Positions 43,465 through 51,721 of a stretch of DNA of 64,000 nt are shown one piece after another; within the stretch, counting starts at the first letter, position 1, and each line of letters opens with the position of its first letter. The notes beneath the pieces were generated by a model. The model worked only from the letters and a program-made list of their open reading frames with translations. It made no database searches and had not been told where the DNA came from. The stretch comes from Rhodobacter huangdaonensis (GTDB taxonomy: Bacteria; Pseudomonadota; Alphaproteobacteria; Rhodobacterales; Rhodobacteraceae). The stretch lies in the NCBI RefSeq assembly GCF_004022465.1, contig NZ_SAVA01000001.1, forward strand, positions 124,001 through 188,000, in the 5' to 3' direction. Position numbers and translations under genes: made by a program.

Positions 43465-44207
43465 TGGCAGGGGCTGCGATGACCGGGCCGGCGCTGCTCG
43501 AAATCGAGAACCTCTCCGTCCGCTACGGCGCGATCAGCGCCGTGCGCGGCGCCTCGCTGCGGGTGGAGAAGGGCGAGATCGTCTCGTTGCTCGGGGCGAA
43601 CGGCGCGGGCAAAAGCTCGCTCGTCAATGCCGCCGTGGGGATCGTCCCCGCGGCCGGTGGCCGGATCTGCTTCGAGGGGCGCGACATCACCCGCGCGCCC
43701 GCCGAGACCGTGGTTGCCCGCGGCATGACGCTGAGCCCCGAGGGGCGGCGCGTCTTCGCCGATCTCACCGTGCGCGAGAACCTGCTCCTCGGCGCCGCGC
43801 TGATGCGCGACCGCGCCCGGGTGCAGGCCGATATCGAGACCTATTTCGAGATGTTCCCGATCCTCGGCGCGCGGCAGCAGCAGCTCGCCAAGACGCTGTC
43901 GGGCGGCGAGCAGCAGATGCTTGCCATCGCGCGCGCGCTGATGTCGCATCCGCGGCTCTTGATGCTCGACGAGCCCTCGCTCGGCCTCGCGCCGCGGATC
44001 GTCGACGGCATCTTCGATCTGATGGTGCGGCTGCGCGACGCGGGGCTGACCATCCTCGTGGTCGAGCAGAACGCGAGCGAGGCGCTCGGCATCGCCGACC
44101 GCGCCTACATCATGACCACGGGCGCCGTCGTCTATGAGGGACGGGCCGCCGATCTGATCGGCTCCACCGACCTGATGGACGCCTATCTCGGGTCCGGGGT
44201 GAGCTGA
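43464..44207 (+). CDS. livF: Branched-chain-type ABC transporter ATP-binding protein LivF
   Basis: A 247-residue ATPase with Walker A GANGAGKSS, LSPEGRRVFADLTVRENLLL, signature LSGGEQQMLAIARAL and Walker B LMLDEPSLGLAPRIV, the LivF pattern. The start overlaps the binding-protein stop by one base (TGATG); an ATG at 43479 with GGGG ahead is an alternative. Second ATPase of the Liv system. Confidence 0.93.
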   Translation: MAGAAMTGPALLEIENLSVRYGAISAVRGASLRVEKGEIVSLLGANGAGKSSLVNAAVGIVPAAGGRICFEGRDITRAPAETVVARGMTLSPEGRRVFADLTVRENLLLGAALMRDRARVQADIETYFEMFPILGARQQQLAKTLSGGEQQMLAIARALMSHPRLLMLDEPSLGLAPRIVDGIFDLMVRLRDAGLTILVVEQNASEALGIADRAYIMTTGAVVYEGRAADLIGSTDLMDAYLGSGVS

Positions 44208-44217
44208 GGAGAGACAG

Positions 44218-45117
44218 ATGGATTATGTCCTGCAACAGACACTGAACGCGCTGAGCGTGGGCTCGGAATATGCCCTGCTCGCGCTTGGCCTCGCGATCGT
44301 GTTCAGCATCGTCGGGCTGGTGAACTTCGCCCATGGCGAGCTGATCACCGTCGCGGGCTATGCGATCTATTTCGCCGCCGCGCTGATGGCGCCGAACCCC
44401 TGGGTGCTGGTGGCGATCGGCATCGCGGCCTCGGTCGGCGCCGCCTGGGCCTTCGAGCGCGTGGCCTTCCGCGCGATCCGCAACGCGCCGGTGAACACCG
44501 GGATCCTGACCGCCTTCGGCGTGTCGATCATGGTGCAGAACGCCTTCGTGATCTTCGTCGCGACCCGGCCGAAGCCGGTGCAGACGCCGGAATTCCTCGC
44601 CTCGGTGGTGCAGCTCGGGCCGCTGCGGCTGCCGGTGCTGCAACTGGTGGAAACCGGGGTGACGGCGGTCGCGATCCTCGCGCTGGTGGCGCTGCTGCGC
44701 TTCACCACGCTGGGCCTTGCGATGCGCGCGGCGGCAAAGGATTTCACCGCGGTGCGGCTGATGGGGATCCGCGCGAACCGGGTGATCCAGGCGGCCTTCA
44801 TGATCTCGGGCTTTCTGGCCGGGCTGGCCGCGATCTTCATCCTGTCGCGGCGCGGCGCGGTCGACCCGTTCATGGGCTTCGTGCCGGTGCTCAAGGCCTT
44901 CGTCGCCTGCGTTCTGGGCGGGCTCGGCTCGCTGCCGGGCGCGGTCGTCGGCGGGCTCGTGCTCGGCATCTTCGAGGTGGCGCTGCAGGTGGTGCTGCCG
45001 CAAGACGTCGCCGCCTATCGCGACGCGATCGTCTTCGCCGTCGTCGGGCTGACCCTGGTGCGCTTTCCCGCAGGCCTGCTCGGCCGCACCGTCGAACTGG
45101 GAGACAAGGACACATGA
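44218..45117 (+). CDS. livH: Branched-chain-type ABC transporter permease LivH
   Basis: A 299-residue permease with about eight helices. ALGLAIVFSIVGLVNFAHGE near the N-terminus and RAAAKDFTAVRLMGIRANRV and CVLGGLGSLPGAVVGGLVLG in the second half are LivH signatures. It follows LivF by 10 bases with GGAGAGA upstream, and overlaps LivM by four bases. Confidence 0.95.
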   Translation: MDYVLQQTLNALSVGSEYALLALGLAIVFSIVGLVNFAHGELITVAGYAIYFAAALMAPNPWVLVAIGIAASVGAAWAFERVAFRAIRNAPVNTGILTAFGVSIMVQNAFVIFVATRPKPVQTPEFLASVVQLGPLRLPVLQLVETGVTAVAILALVALLRFTTLGLAMRAAAKDFTAVRLMGIRANRVIQAAFMISGFLAGLAAIFILSRRGAVDPFMGFVPVLKAFVACVLGGLGSLPGAVVGGLVLGIFEVALQVVLPQDVAAYRDAIVFAVVGLTLVRFPAGLLGRTVELGDKDT

Positions 45118-46187
45118 CCGCCCATATCCTCGCCACCGCGCGCCGCTCCGCCCTGCCGATCGGCGTTCTGGCCCTGCTCGCCCTGGCCGTCGGCCTGTTC
45201 GCCGAGGCCTATCAGGTGCGCCTCGCCTATGCCTTCCTGATGAACCTCGTGCTGGCCCTCGGCGTGCAGATCTTCATGGGCAATTCCGGGGTGATCTCGT
45301 TCGGTCACATCTCCTTCATGGGGGTCGCGGGCTATGTCACCGCGATCCTGACGATCCCCGCCGCGCTGAAGATGTCGCTCATTCCCGACGCCCCCTTCGG
45401 CCTTGCGCAGGCGACGGTGCCGGTCGTCGTCGCGGCCGGAATCGCGTTTGCGATCGTGCTCGTGCTCGGCTGGCTGACCGGCTATCTGATCATCCGCGTC
45501 AGTGGCTCCACCGCCGAGATCCTGACCCTTGCGCTGCTCGTCATCGCCTATGTGATCTTCACCGCCTGGATCGACCTCACCCGCGGGCAGCGCTCGCTTT
45601 ACGGAATCCCGGTGGTCTCCTCGCTCGCCACCGGCACGGTGATCGCGGCGCTGGTGATCTTCGTCGCCAAGCTGTTCCGCGACAGCCCCGCCGGGCTGCA
45701 GCTGCGCGCCTCGAGCGAGGACATGCTTGCCGCGCGCGCCATGGGCGTGCCGATCGCCCGGCTGCGCCACCTCGCCTGGACGCTCTCGGCGGTGGTCGTC
45801 GCGCTTGGCGGGGTGATGCACGCCACCTATCTGGGGGTGATCGGGCCGAACAGCTTCTACTTCAACCAGACCTTCCTGACGATGGCGATGGTGATCCTTG
45901 GCGGTGCGCGCTCGGTCTCGGGGGTGATCGTCGGCACGCTCGCGATCTCGCTCGGCAACGAGATCGCCCGCACGATCGAGAACGGCCCCGAAATCCTCGG
46001 CCTGCAGCTGCCGGAGATGTTCGGCCTCACCGGCTTCTTCCTCGGCGCGGTGATCGTCGGCACGATGATCCTGCGCCGCGACGGGATCCTCGGCGATCTC
46101 GAATTCGAGGATCTGATCGCGGCGCGGCGGCGCCGGCGCGCGAAGGCGCCGAAGCCGCTCGTCCCGCTGCGCGAGGGGCAAAGCTGA
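45114..46187 (+). CDS. livM: Branched-chain-type ABC transporter permease LivM
   Basis: A 357-residue permease. ALGVQIFMGNSGVISFGHIS, RASSEDMLAARAMGVPIARL and MVILGGARSVSGVIVGTLAI are LivM features, and a basic tail (AARRRRRAKAPKPL) ends the protein. ATGA overlap with livH. Last gene of the Liv operon; a hairpin follows at 46195. Confidence 0.95.
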   Translation: MTAHILATARRSALPIGVLALLALAVGLFAEAYQVRLAYAFLMNLVLALGVQIFMGNSGVISFGHISFMGVAGYVTAILTIPAALKMSLIPDAPFGLAQATVPVVVAAGIAFAIVLVLGWLTGYLIIRVSGSTAEILTLALLVIAYVIFTAWIDLTRGQRSLYGIPVVSSLATGTVIAALVIFVAKLFRDSPAGLQLRASSEDMLAARAMGVPIARLRHLAWTLSAVVVALGGVMHATYLGVIGPNSFYFNQTFLTMAMVILGGARSVSGVIVGTLAISLGNEIARTIENGPEILGLQLPEMFGLTGFFLGAVIVGTMILRRDGILGDLEFEDLIAARRRRRAKAPKPLVPLREGQS

Positions 46188-46194
46188 CCCGAAA

Positions 46195-46223
46195 CCCGGC
46201 CGGGGGATGAACCGGCCGGGCTT
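46195..46223. terminator. Hairpin between convergent livM and CocE-type gene
   Basis: CCCGGCCGG (46195-46203) pairs with CCGGCCGGG (46212-46220) around an 8-base loop, followed by CTTT. It lies in the 68-base gap between two convergent stop codons and probably ends the Liv transcript. Confidence 0.7.
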
Positions 46224-46255
46224 TCCGCAATGGCGCGGCCCCCGGGGCCCCCGCC

Positions 46256-48265
46256 TCAGATCAGATGGCGCGGGATGGTCTCGGACCAGTCGCGGCGCGC
46301 CACTTCGCTGTCGCCCTCGCGCGCGACCAGATGGCCGCTGAGGTGGAAATGCGTGGCATCCGAGGTCATCTCGGTCACCGTCTCGACCCGGGTGCGCCAG
46401 CCCTCGCGCCCCATCTCGTAGCTTTGCGTCAGGACATAGCGCGCCGAGAGCGGGTCCTCGGGCCGGATCGTCAGCTCGCGCCGCAGGTTGTGTTCCAGCT
46501 CGGTGCCGATCTCGTCGAAGCGCACGACGCCCTCGCCGAAGAGGCCACCGCGGCCCTCGGTGACATAGGTCGCGACGCCGGTCAGGTGATCGAAACTCGA
46601 CTGCCGCAGCATCAGCCCCGGGTCGGTCTGGGTCATCGGCGTGCGCGGCCCGTGCGCGGGGGGCGCGAAACGCACCTCGGCCTGCGGCGCCTCAAGGTCG
46701 CGCACCGGCAGGGCGAGCGTCGAACCCGCCGGCGTGAGGGTGACGGTGGCGGCGCTCGGCGCGGGCCAGATCGCCGGCCAATAGGCGGTGCCGACCGAGA
46801 CCCGGATCCGGTGCCCGGGCAGGAAGCGATGGCCGCAGGCCGAAAGCGTCACCCTGACCCGATAGGGTTTGCCGGGCTCGAGCGGCGCGGGCGTCTCGTG
46901 GCTGTCGCGATGGGTCAGGTTCAGCACCTGATACGAGACCCGCAGCACCTCGCCCGAGGGCAGCACGTCGCACAGCCGCACCGCAAGCTGCGCCACCGGC
47001 GCATCGGCGCTCAGCTCAAGCATCAGCTCGGGCGCGCCGAGGATCTCGATCGCCTCCTCGAGCACCGGCGTGGTGAAGTTCAGCGAGCCGCCATCGTCGA
47101 GCCGCTGGTCGGTCGGCATCTCGCCATCGCAGCCGGTGCCCATCCATTCGCCCGCCGCGCGGCCGTGGTCCTGCGGCGAGCGCACCGGCAGCGCCGCGTC
47201 CGAGGGCTCGGGCGTCGCCGCCAGCGCGCCGTCGGCGCGCAGGTGCAACAGCCGGTCGGCGATCGCCGGGCTCGGCCAGGACGCCTCGCCGACCCAGCGG
47301 CCGGGCTGCATCTTGCGGGTGCCGGTGGGCGCGACCGGGTCGTTGATGAAGGCGCGCAACTGCGGCTCGTCCATCACCCCGGTGTCGACGCCCTTCAGCC
47401 ACTGGTCCCACCAGCGCACCGCCTCCTGCAGGAAGCCGATCGCCGGGCCGGGCACGCCGTCCATCGGGTAGATATGCCCCCAGGGGCCGATGATCCCGCG
47501 CGCGGGCACCTGCAGGTTGGCCAGCAGCCGCGGCACGGAGTTGGTGTAGCTGTCGGCCCAACCGCCCACGACGAGCACCGGGCACTGGATCGCCGACCAG
47601 TCTTCCTGCACCGAGCCGTGCTTCCAATAGGCGTCATAGCTCTGGTGTTCGGTCCAGAGCGCCGGGAAGAACGGCAAGGTCGCGATCCGGTCGAGCCAGC
47701 GCGCGCGCCAGCCCTCGCCCACGATCTCGGGATCAAGCGGGCGCGACTGATAGGCCAGCATGATCGAGCCCCACCACAGGTTGTCGTTCAGCAGGCAGCC
47801 GCCCATGAAATGGATGTCATCGCGGAAGCGGTCGTCGGTGGAATAGCAGGTCAGGATCGCCTTCAGCGCCGGCGGGCGGCGCATCGCCACCTGCAGGCAG
47901 TTGAAGCCCGACCAGCTCTTGCCCATCATGCCCACATTGCCCGAGCACCAGTCCTGCGCCGCGATCCAGGCGATCACCTCGAGCGCGTCGTCCTGCTCGA
48001 GCTTCAGGTATTCGTCGGCCATGTGCCCGTCGGACTCGCCCGTGCCGCGGATGTCGACGCGCACCGCGGCATAGCCGTTTTGCGCGAAATAGCCGTGCAT
48101 CGGCTCGTCCCGGCCGCGGGTGCCATCGCGCTTGCGGTAGGGAATGTATTCGAGAACCGCCGGCACCGGCTTTGACCGCGCCCCCTCCGGCAACCAGATC
48201 CGGGCCGCGAGGCGGGTGCCGTCGCGCAGGGTGATCCACGTGTTTTCAATGACTTCCAAGTTCAT
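46256..48265 (-). CDS. CocE/NonD-type serine hydrolase (X-Pro dipeptidyl-peptidase fold)
   Basis: A 669-residue alpha/beta hydrolase. The N-terminal part has MNLEVIENTWITLRDGTRL, VLEYIPYRKRDGT, VRVDIRGTGESDG and the nucleophile in GMMGKSWSGFNCLQ (GxSxG). The second half carries the X-Pro dipeptidyl-peptidase C-terminal jelly roll (RVTLSACGHRFLPGHRIRVS, SVGTAYWPAIWPAPSAA). Family members cleave esters or amides such as X-Pro dipeptides, cocaine and acylated amino acids. It lies directly behind a peptide-type ABC transporter on the same strand, so it probably hydrolyses what that system imports. ATG 48265 was chosen as the conserved family start. Confidence 0.9.
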   Translation of the reverse strand: MNLEVIENTWITLRDGTRLAARIWLPEGARSKPVPAVLEYIPYRKRDGTRGRDEPMHGYFAQNGYAAVRVDIRGTGESDGHMADEYLKLEQDDALEVIAWIAAQDWCSGNVGMMGKSWSGFNCLQVAMRRPPALKAILTCYSTDDRFRDDIHFMGGCLLNDNLWWGSIMLAYQSRPLDPEIVGEGWRARWLDRIATLPFFPALWTEHQSYDAYWKHGSVQEDWSAIQCPVLVVGGWADSYTNSVPRLLANLQVPARGIIGPWGHIYPMDGVPGPAIGFLQEAVRWWDQWLKGVDTGVMDEPQLRAFINDPVAPTGTRKMQPGRWVGEASWPSPAIADRLLHLRADGALAATPEPSDAALPVRSPQDHGRAAGEWMGTGCDGEMPTDQRLDDGGSLNFTTPVLEEAIEILGAPELMLELSADAPVAQLAVRLCDVLPSGEVLRVSYQVLNLTHRDSHETPAPLEPGKPYRVRVTLSACGHRFLPGHRIRVSVGTAYWPAIWPAPSAATVTLTPAGSTLALPVRDLEAPQAEVRFAPPAHGPRTPMTQTDPGLMLRQSSFDHLTGVATYVTEGRGGLFGEGVVRFDEIGTELEHNLRRELTIRPEDPLSARYVLTQSYEMGREGWRTRVETVTEMTSDATHFHLSGHLVAREGDSEVARRDWSETIPRHLI

Positions 48266-48294
48266 TCTGCCCTCCGCAGGCATGTCGGGAAACG

Positions 48295-48313
48295 GGGGGC
48301 GCAGCACGCCCCC
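48295..48313. promoter_or_regulatory. Hairpin between the peptide-transporter ATPase and hydrolase genes
   Basis: GGGGGCG (48295-48301) pairs with CGCCCCC (48307-48313) over a 5-base loop. It lies in the 72-base gap between the ATPase stop (48338) and hydrolase start (48265), without a U-run, so it may only attenuate or stabilise. Confidence 0.5.
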
Positions 48314-48337
48314 TGCAGGATCTTGATGGAATTCGGG

Positions 48338-49933
48338 TCAGCGCCCGGCCAGCACCTCGTCGAGCCAGTCGGTGCGCAGCTGCGGCACCGCGTCGAGCAA
48401 CCGGCGGGTGTAGGGGTCCTGCGGATCGGCGAACAGCGCGGCCGTCTCGCCGGTCTCGACGACCCGGCCCTTCTGCATCACCATCACCCGGTCGGCGAGG
48501 CGCTGCACCACCGAGAGGTCATGGGTGATGAAAAGATAGGTCATCCCCAGCTCGTCCTGCAGCTTGCGCAGAAGCCGCAGGATTTCCTCGGCCACCAGCG
48601 GGTCGAGCGCCGAGGTCACCTCGTCGCAGATCATCAGCTCGGGCTCGGCGGCAAGCGCGCGGGCGATGCAGACGCGCTGCTTCTGCCCGCCCGAGAGCGC
48701 CGAGGGCAGGCGCTCGGCAAACTCGGCGGGCAGGCTGATCTGCTCGAGCAGCCGCGCCACCTCATCCGCCAGCGCCTTGCCGCGCAACCCGCGAAACAGC
48801 GCCAGCGGCCGGCCGATCGCCTCGCCCACGGTCTGGCGCGGGTTCAGCGCCACGTCGGGCAGCTGATAGACAAGCTGGATCCGGCGCAGCTGCGCCGCGC
48901 TCCGGTCGCGAAACCGCGGCGGCAGCGGCGCGCCGTCGAAGGCGACGGTGCCCGCCCGCGGCGGCAACAGCCCCGACACCAGCCGCGCCAGCGTCGACTT
49001 GCCCGAGCCGGATTCCCCCACCACTGCCAGCGTCTCGCCGCGCTTCAGTTCGAGCGAGACCTCGTGCAGCACCGGCGTCTGGCCATAGCTTGCATCCACT
49101 TTTCCGACCGAAAGCAAGACCTTGCCGGTGCGGTGATGGGCGCCCGAGACCGCGCCGAGGCTCTCGCGCCGCTCCGACACCAGGGCGCGGGTATAGTCCT
49201 GCTGCGGCGCCTCGAGCAGCGCGGCGGTGGGCCCGGTTTCCACCTCGCGGCCATGGCGCAGCACCATCAGCCGGTCGGCGATCTGCGCGATCACCGCAAG
49301 GTCATGGGTGATGTAGAGCGCCGCGGTGCCATAGCGCCGGATCACCGCGCGCAGAAGCGCCAGCACCTCGATTTGCGTGGTCACGTCAAGCGCCGTCGTC
49401 GGTTCGTCGAGCACGAGGATGTCGGGCTTGCCCGCCATCGCCATCGCGATCATCGCGCGCTGCAGCTGGCCGCCAGAGACCTGATGCGGATAGCGCGCGC
49501 CGAAATGCTCGGGGTCGGGCAGTTGCAGCGCCCGGAACAGCTCGAGCATCCAGGCGCGGGCCTCGGCCTCGGGCATCAGCCCGTGCAGCAGCGGCACCTC
49601 GAGGATCTGGGTGTCGAGCCGCATCGCCGGGTTGAAGGCGGCGGCGGCGCTTTGCGCGACATAGGCGATGCGGGTGCCGCGCAGGGCCTCGCGGGTGGGG
49701 CGCGACGCGCCGCGCATCTCGGTGCCGACGAGGCGGATCTCGCCGCCGGTGATCCGGCAGCCGCCGCGGCCATAGCCCATCGAGGCCAGACCGATCGTCG
49801 ACTTGCCGGCGCCGGATTCGCCGATCAGGCCGAGCACCTCGCCCGGGTTCAGATCAAGCGACACCCCGTGCAGCAACACCGCGCCATTCGGCGCATCGAC
49901 CTGCAGGTCGCGGATTTCAAGCACATGGCTCAT
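48338..49933 (-). CDS. Peptide-type ABC transporter, fused double ATPase (DppD-DppF type)
   Basis: A 531-residue protein with two complete nucleotide-binding domains in one chain. The first has Walker A GESGAGKST, signature VSGGQLQRAMIAMAM and Walker B LVLDEPTTALD; the second has GESGSGKST, LSGGQKQRVCIARAL and Walker B MICDEVTSALD. Both carry the Dpp/Opp-type tails (LYITHDLAVIAQIADR, YLFITHDLSVVQRLADR). In most systems these are separate genes. The start overlaps the permease stop (ATGA, 49930-49933). It powers the oligopeptide/dipeptide-type importer encoded by the next three genes upstream. Confidence 0.95.
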   Translation of the reverse strand: MSHVLEIRDLQVDAPNGAVLLHGVSLDLNPGEVLGLIGESGAGKSTIGLASMGYGRGGCRITGGEIRLVGTEMRGASRPTREALRGTRIAYVAQSAAAAFNPAMRLDTQILEVPLLHGLMPEAEARAWMLELFRALQLPDPEHFGARYPHQVSGGQLQRAMIAMAMAGKPDILVLDEPTTALDVTTQIEVLALLRAVIRRYGTAALYITHDLAVIAQIADRLMVLRHGREVETGPTAALLEAPQQDYTRALVSERRESLGAVSGAHHRTGKVLLSVGKVDASYGQTPVLHEVSLELKRGETLAVVGESGSGKSTLARLVSGLLPPRAGTVAFDGAPLPPRFRDRSAAQLRRIQLVYQLPDVALNPRQTVGEAIGRPLALFRGLRGKALADEVARLLEQISLPAEFAERLPSALSGGQKQRVCIARALAAEPELMICDEVTSALDPLVAEEILRLLRKLQDELGMTYLFITHDLSVVQRLADRVMVMQKGRVVETGETAALFADPQDPYTRRLLDAVPQLRTDWLDEVLAGR

Positions 49934-50760
49934 CGGTTTTCCCCCTGCGCGGTGGTGCGGCCGGCCAGCGCCCAGTCGACGACGAGGTTGACGCCGATGG
50001 TGACAAGCGCGATCGCCCCGGCCGGGAACAGCGGCGCATAAAGGCCGTAAAGAATGCCCTGCTGGTTGTCGCGCACCATGCCGCCCCAGTCGGCGAAGGG
50101 CGGCTGCACGCCAAGGCCCAGATAGGACAGGCCGGCGACGAACAGGAAGGTGAAGCAGAACCGCATGCCGAATTCGGCCAGCAGCGGCGGCAGCGCATTG
50201 GGCAGGATCTCGCGGCGCAGCATCCACCACAGCCCCTCGCCGCGCAGCCGGGCGACCTCGGCATATTCCATCACCACGATGCCCTGTGCCACCACCCGCG
50301 ACAGCCGGAACACCCGGGTACTGTCCAAAAGCGCGATGGTGCCGATCAGTACCGGCAGGCTGGAGCCCAGCGCCTGCAGCACCACGAGGGCCGAGATCAG
50401 CACCGGGATCGACATGATGACGTCGATCAGCCGCGCCCCCACCAGATCCGGCCAGCCGCCGGTGAGGGCGGCGAGAAAGCCGAGCGGCACACCGATGCAG
50501 AACGAGATCAGCACCGCCGCGAGCGAGACGCCGACCGACATCCGCGCGCCGTAAAGCAGCCGCGAGAGCATGTCGCGCCCGTTCTGGTCGAGCCCCAGAA
50601 GATGGCCCGCCGAAGGGTCGGCGAAGGGCGTGCCCAGCACCTCTTCCTGCCCGAAGGGGGCAAGCATCGGCCCGAACAGGAACAGCGCCGCGGTGGCGGT
50701 CACGATCAGCAGCCCGAGCAGGGCAGAGAGCGGCAGCCGCCCGAAAACCGGAAGGGTCAT
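49930..50760 (-). CDS. Peptide-type ABC transporter permease (DppC type)
   Basis: A 276-residue permease with about six helices. FADPSAGHLLGLDQNGRDML, SRLLYGARMSVGVSLAAV, EYAEVARLRGEGLWWMLRRE and LPNALPPLLAEFGMRFCFTF are DppC-type sequences with the EAA loop. Overlaps the ATPase gene by four bases and follows the DppB-type gene by one base. Confidence 0.95.
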   Translation of the reverse strand: MTLPVFGRLPLSALLGLLIVTATAALFLFGPMLAPFGQEEVLGTPFADPSAGHLLGLDQNGRDMLSRLLYGARMSVGVSLAAVLISFCIGVPLGFLAALTGGWPDLVGARLIDVIMSIPVLISALVVLQALGSSLPVLIGTIALLDSTRVFRLSRVVAQGIVVMEYAEVARLRGEGLWWMLRREILPNALPPLLAEFGMRFCFTFLFVAGLSYLGLGVQPPFADWGGMVRDNQQGILYGLYAPLFPAGAIALVTIGVNLVVDWALAGRTTAQGENR

Positions 50761-50761
50761 C

Positions 50762-51721
50762 TCAGACCTCCTTCGCGCGCGGATGGCGCAGGCGCGGGTT
50801 CAGCGCGATCGCGGCGACATCGGCCACCAGATTCAGCACGACATAGACCGCGGCAAAGACCATCGCCGCCGCCTGCACCATCGGCAGGTCGCGCTTCGAC
50901 ACTGCATCGACCATGAACCGGCCAAGCCCGTTGTAGTTGAAGATCGACTCGACCAGCACGACACCGGCGATCAGATAGGTCAGGTTGAAGGCGACGACGT
51001 TGACGATCGGCGCCAGCGCATTCGGCGCGGCATGGCGCAGCACGACGCGGCCGTTCTTCATGCCCTTGAGATAGGCGGTCTCGATATAGGGCTGGTCCAT
51101 CACCGCAAGCACGGTGGTGCGCGTCATCCGCATGATCTGCGCCACGGTGACCAGCACCAGCACCAGCATCGGCAGGGTGGTCGCCTCGAGCCAGGCCGCA
51201 AGCCCCATCCCCGACCAGGTGTCGGCAAGGCTGGGCAGCAGCCCGTATTGCACCGAGACGAAGAGGATCAGCAGCAGGCCGAGGAAATATTCCGGCAGCG
51301 ACACCGTGGCCAGCGCCACCACATTCGCCACCCGGTCGAAAAGCGAGCCGCGGACCGCCGCCGAGACGATGCCGAGCCCGACGGCCAGCGGCACCGCGAT
51401 CACCGCGGCATAGCCTGCAAGCGCCATGGTGTTCCAAAAGCGCGGCCAGAGCAGATCGCCCACCGGCTGCCGGCTCGCCAGCGACAGGCCCAGATCGCCG
51501 TGCACGATGCCCGCGGCCCAGCCGAGGTAGCGCGCCACCGGCCCGGCATCGAGGCCGAGCTGCTCGCGCAGCGCGGCAAGGGATTCCGGCGTCGCATTCT
51601 GTCCCAGGATCGCCGCGGCGACGTCGCCGGGCAGGAGTTCCGTGCCGGCGAAGACCAGCACGGACACCAGGGCGAGGGTCACGACCCCCAGCCCCAGACG
51701 ATGCACGATCAGCTTGCCCAT
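50762..51721 (-). CDS. Peptide-type ABC transporter permease (DppB type)
   Basis: A 319-residue permease. LGLGVVTLALVSVLVFAGTE at the N-terminus, LREQLGLDAGPVARYLGW, MRMTRTTVLAVMDQPYIETA, YLKGMKNGRVVLRHAAPNAL and FNYNGLGRFMVDAVSKRDLP are DppB features. The ATG shares one base with the stop codon of the binding-protein gene (TGATG). Confidence 0.95.
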   Translation of the reverse strand: MGKLIVHRLGLGVVTLALVSVLVFAGTELLPGDVAAAILGQNATPESLAALREQLGLDAGPVARYLGWAAGIVHGDLGLSLASRQPVGDLLWPRFWNTMALAGYAAVIAVPLAVGLGIVSAAVRGSLFDRVANVVALATVSLPEYFLGLLLILFVSVQYGLLPSLADTWSGMGLAAWLEATTLPMLVLVLVTVAQIMRMTRTTVLAVMDQPYIETAYLKGMKNGRVVLRHAAPNALAPIVNVVAFNLTYLIAGVVLVESIFNYNGLGRFMVDAVSKRDLPMVQAAAMVFAAVYVVLNLVADVAAIALNPRLRHPRAKEV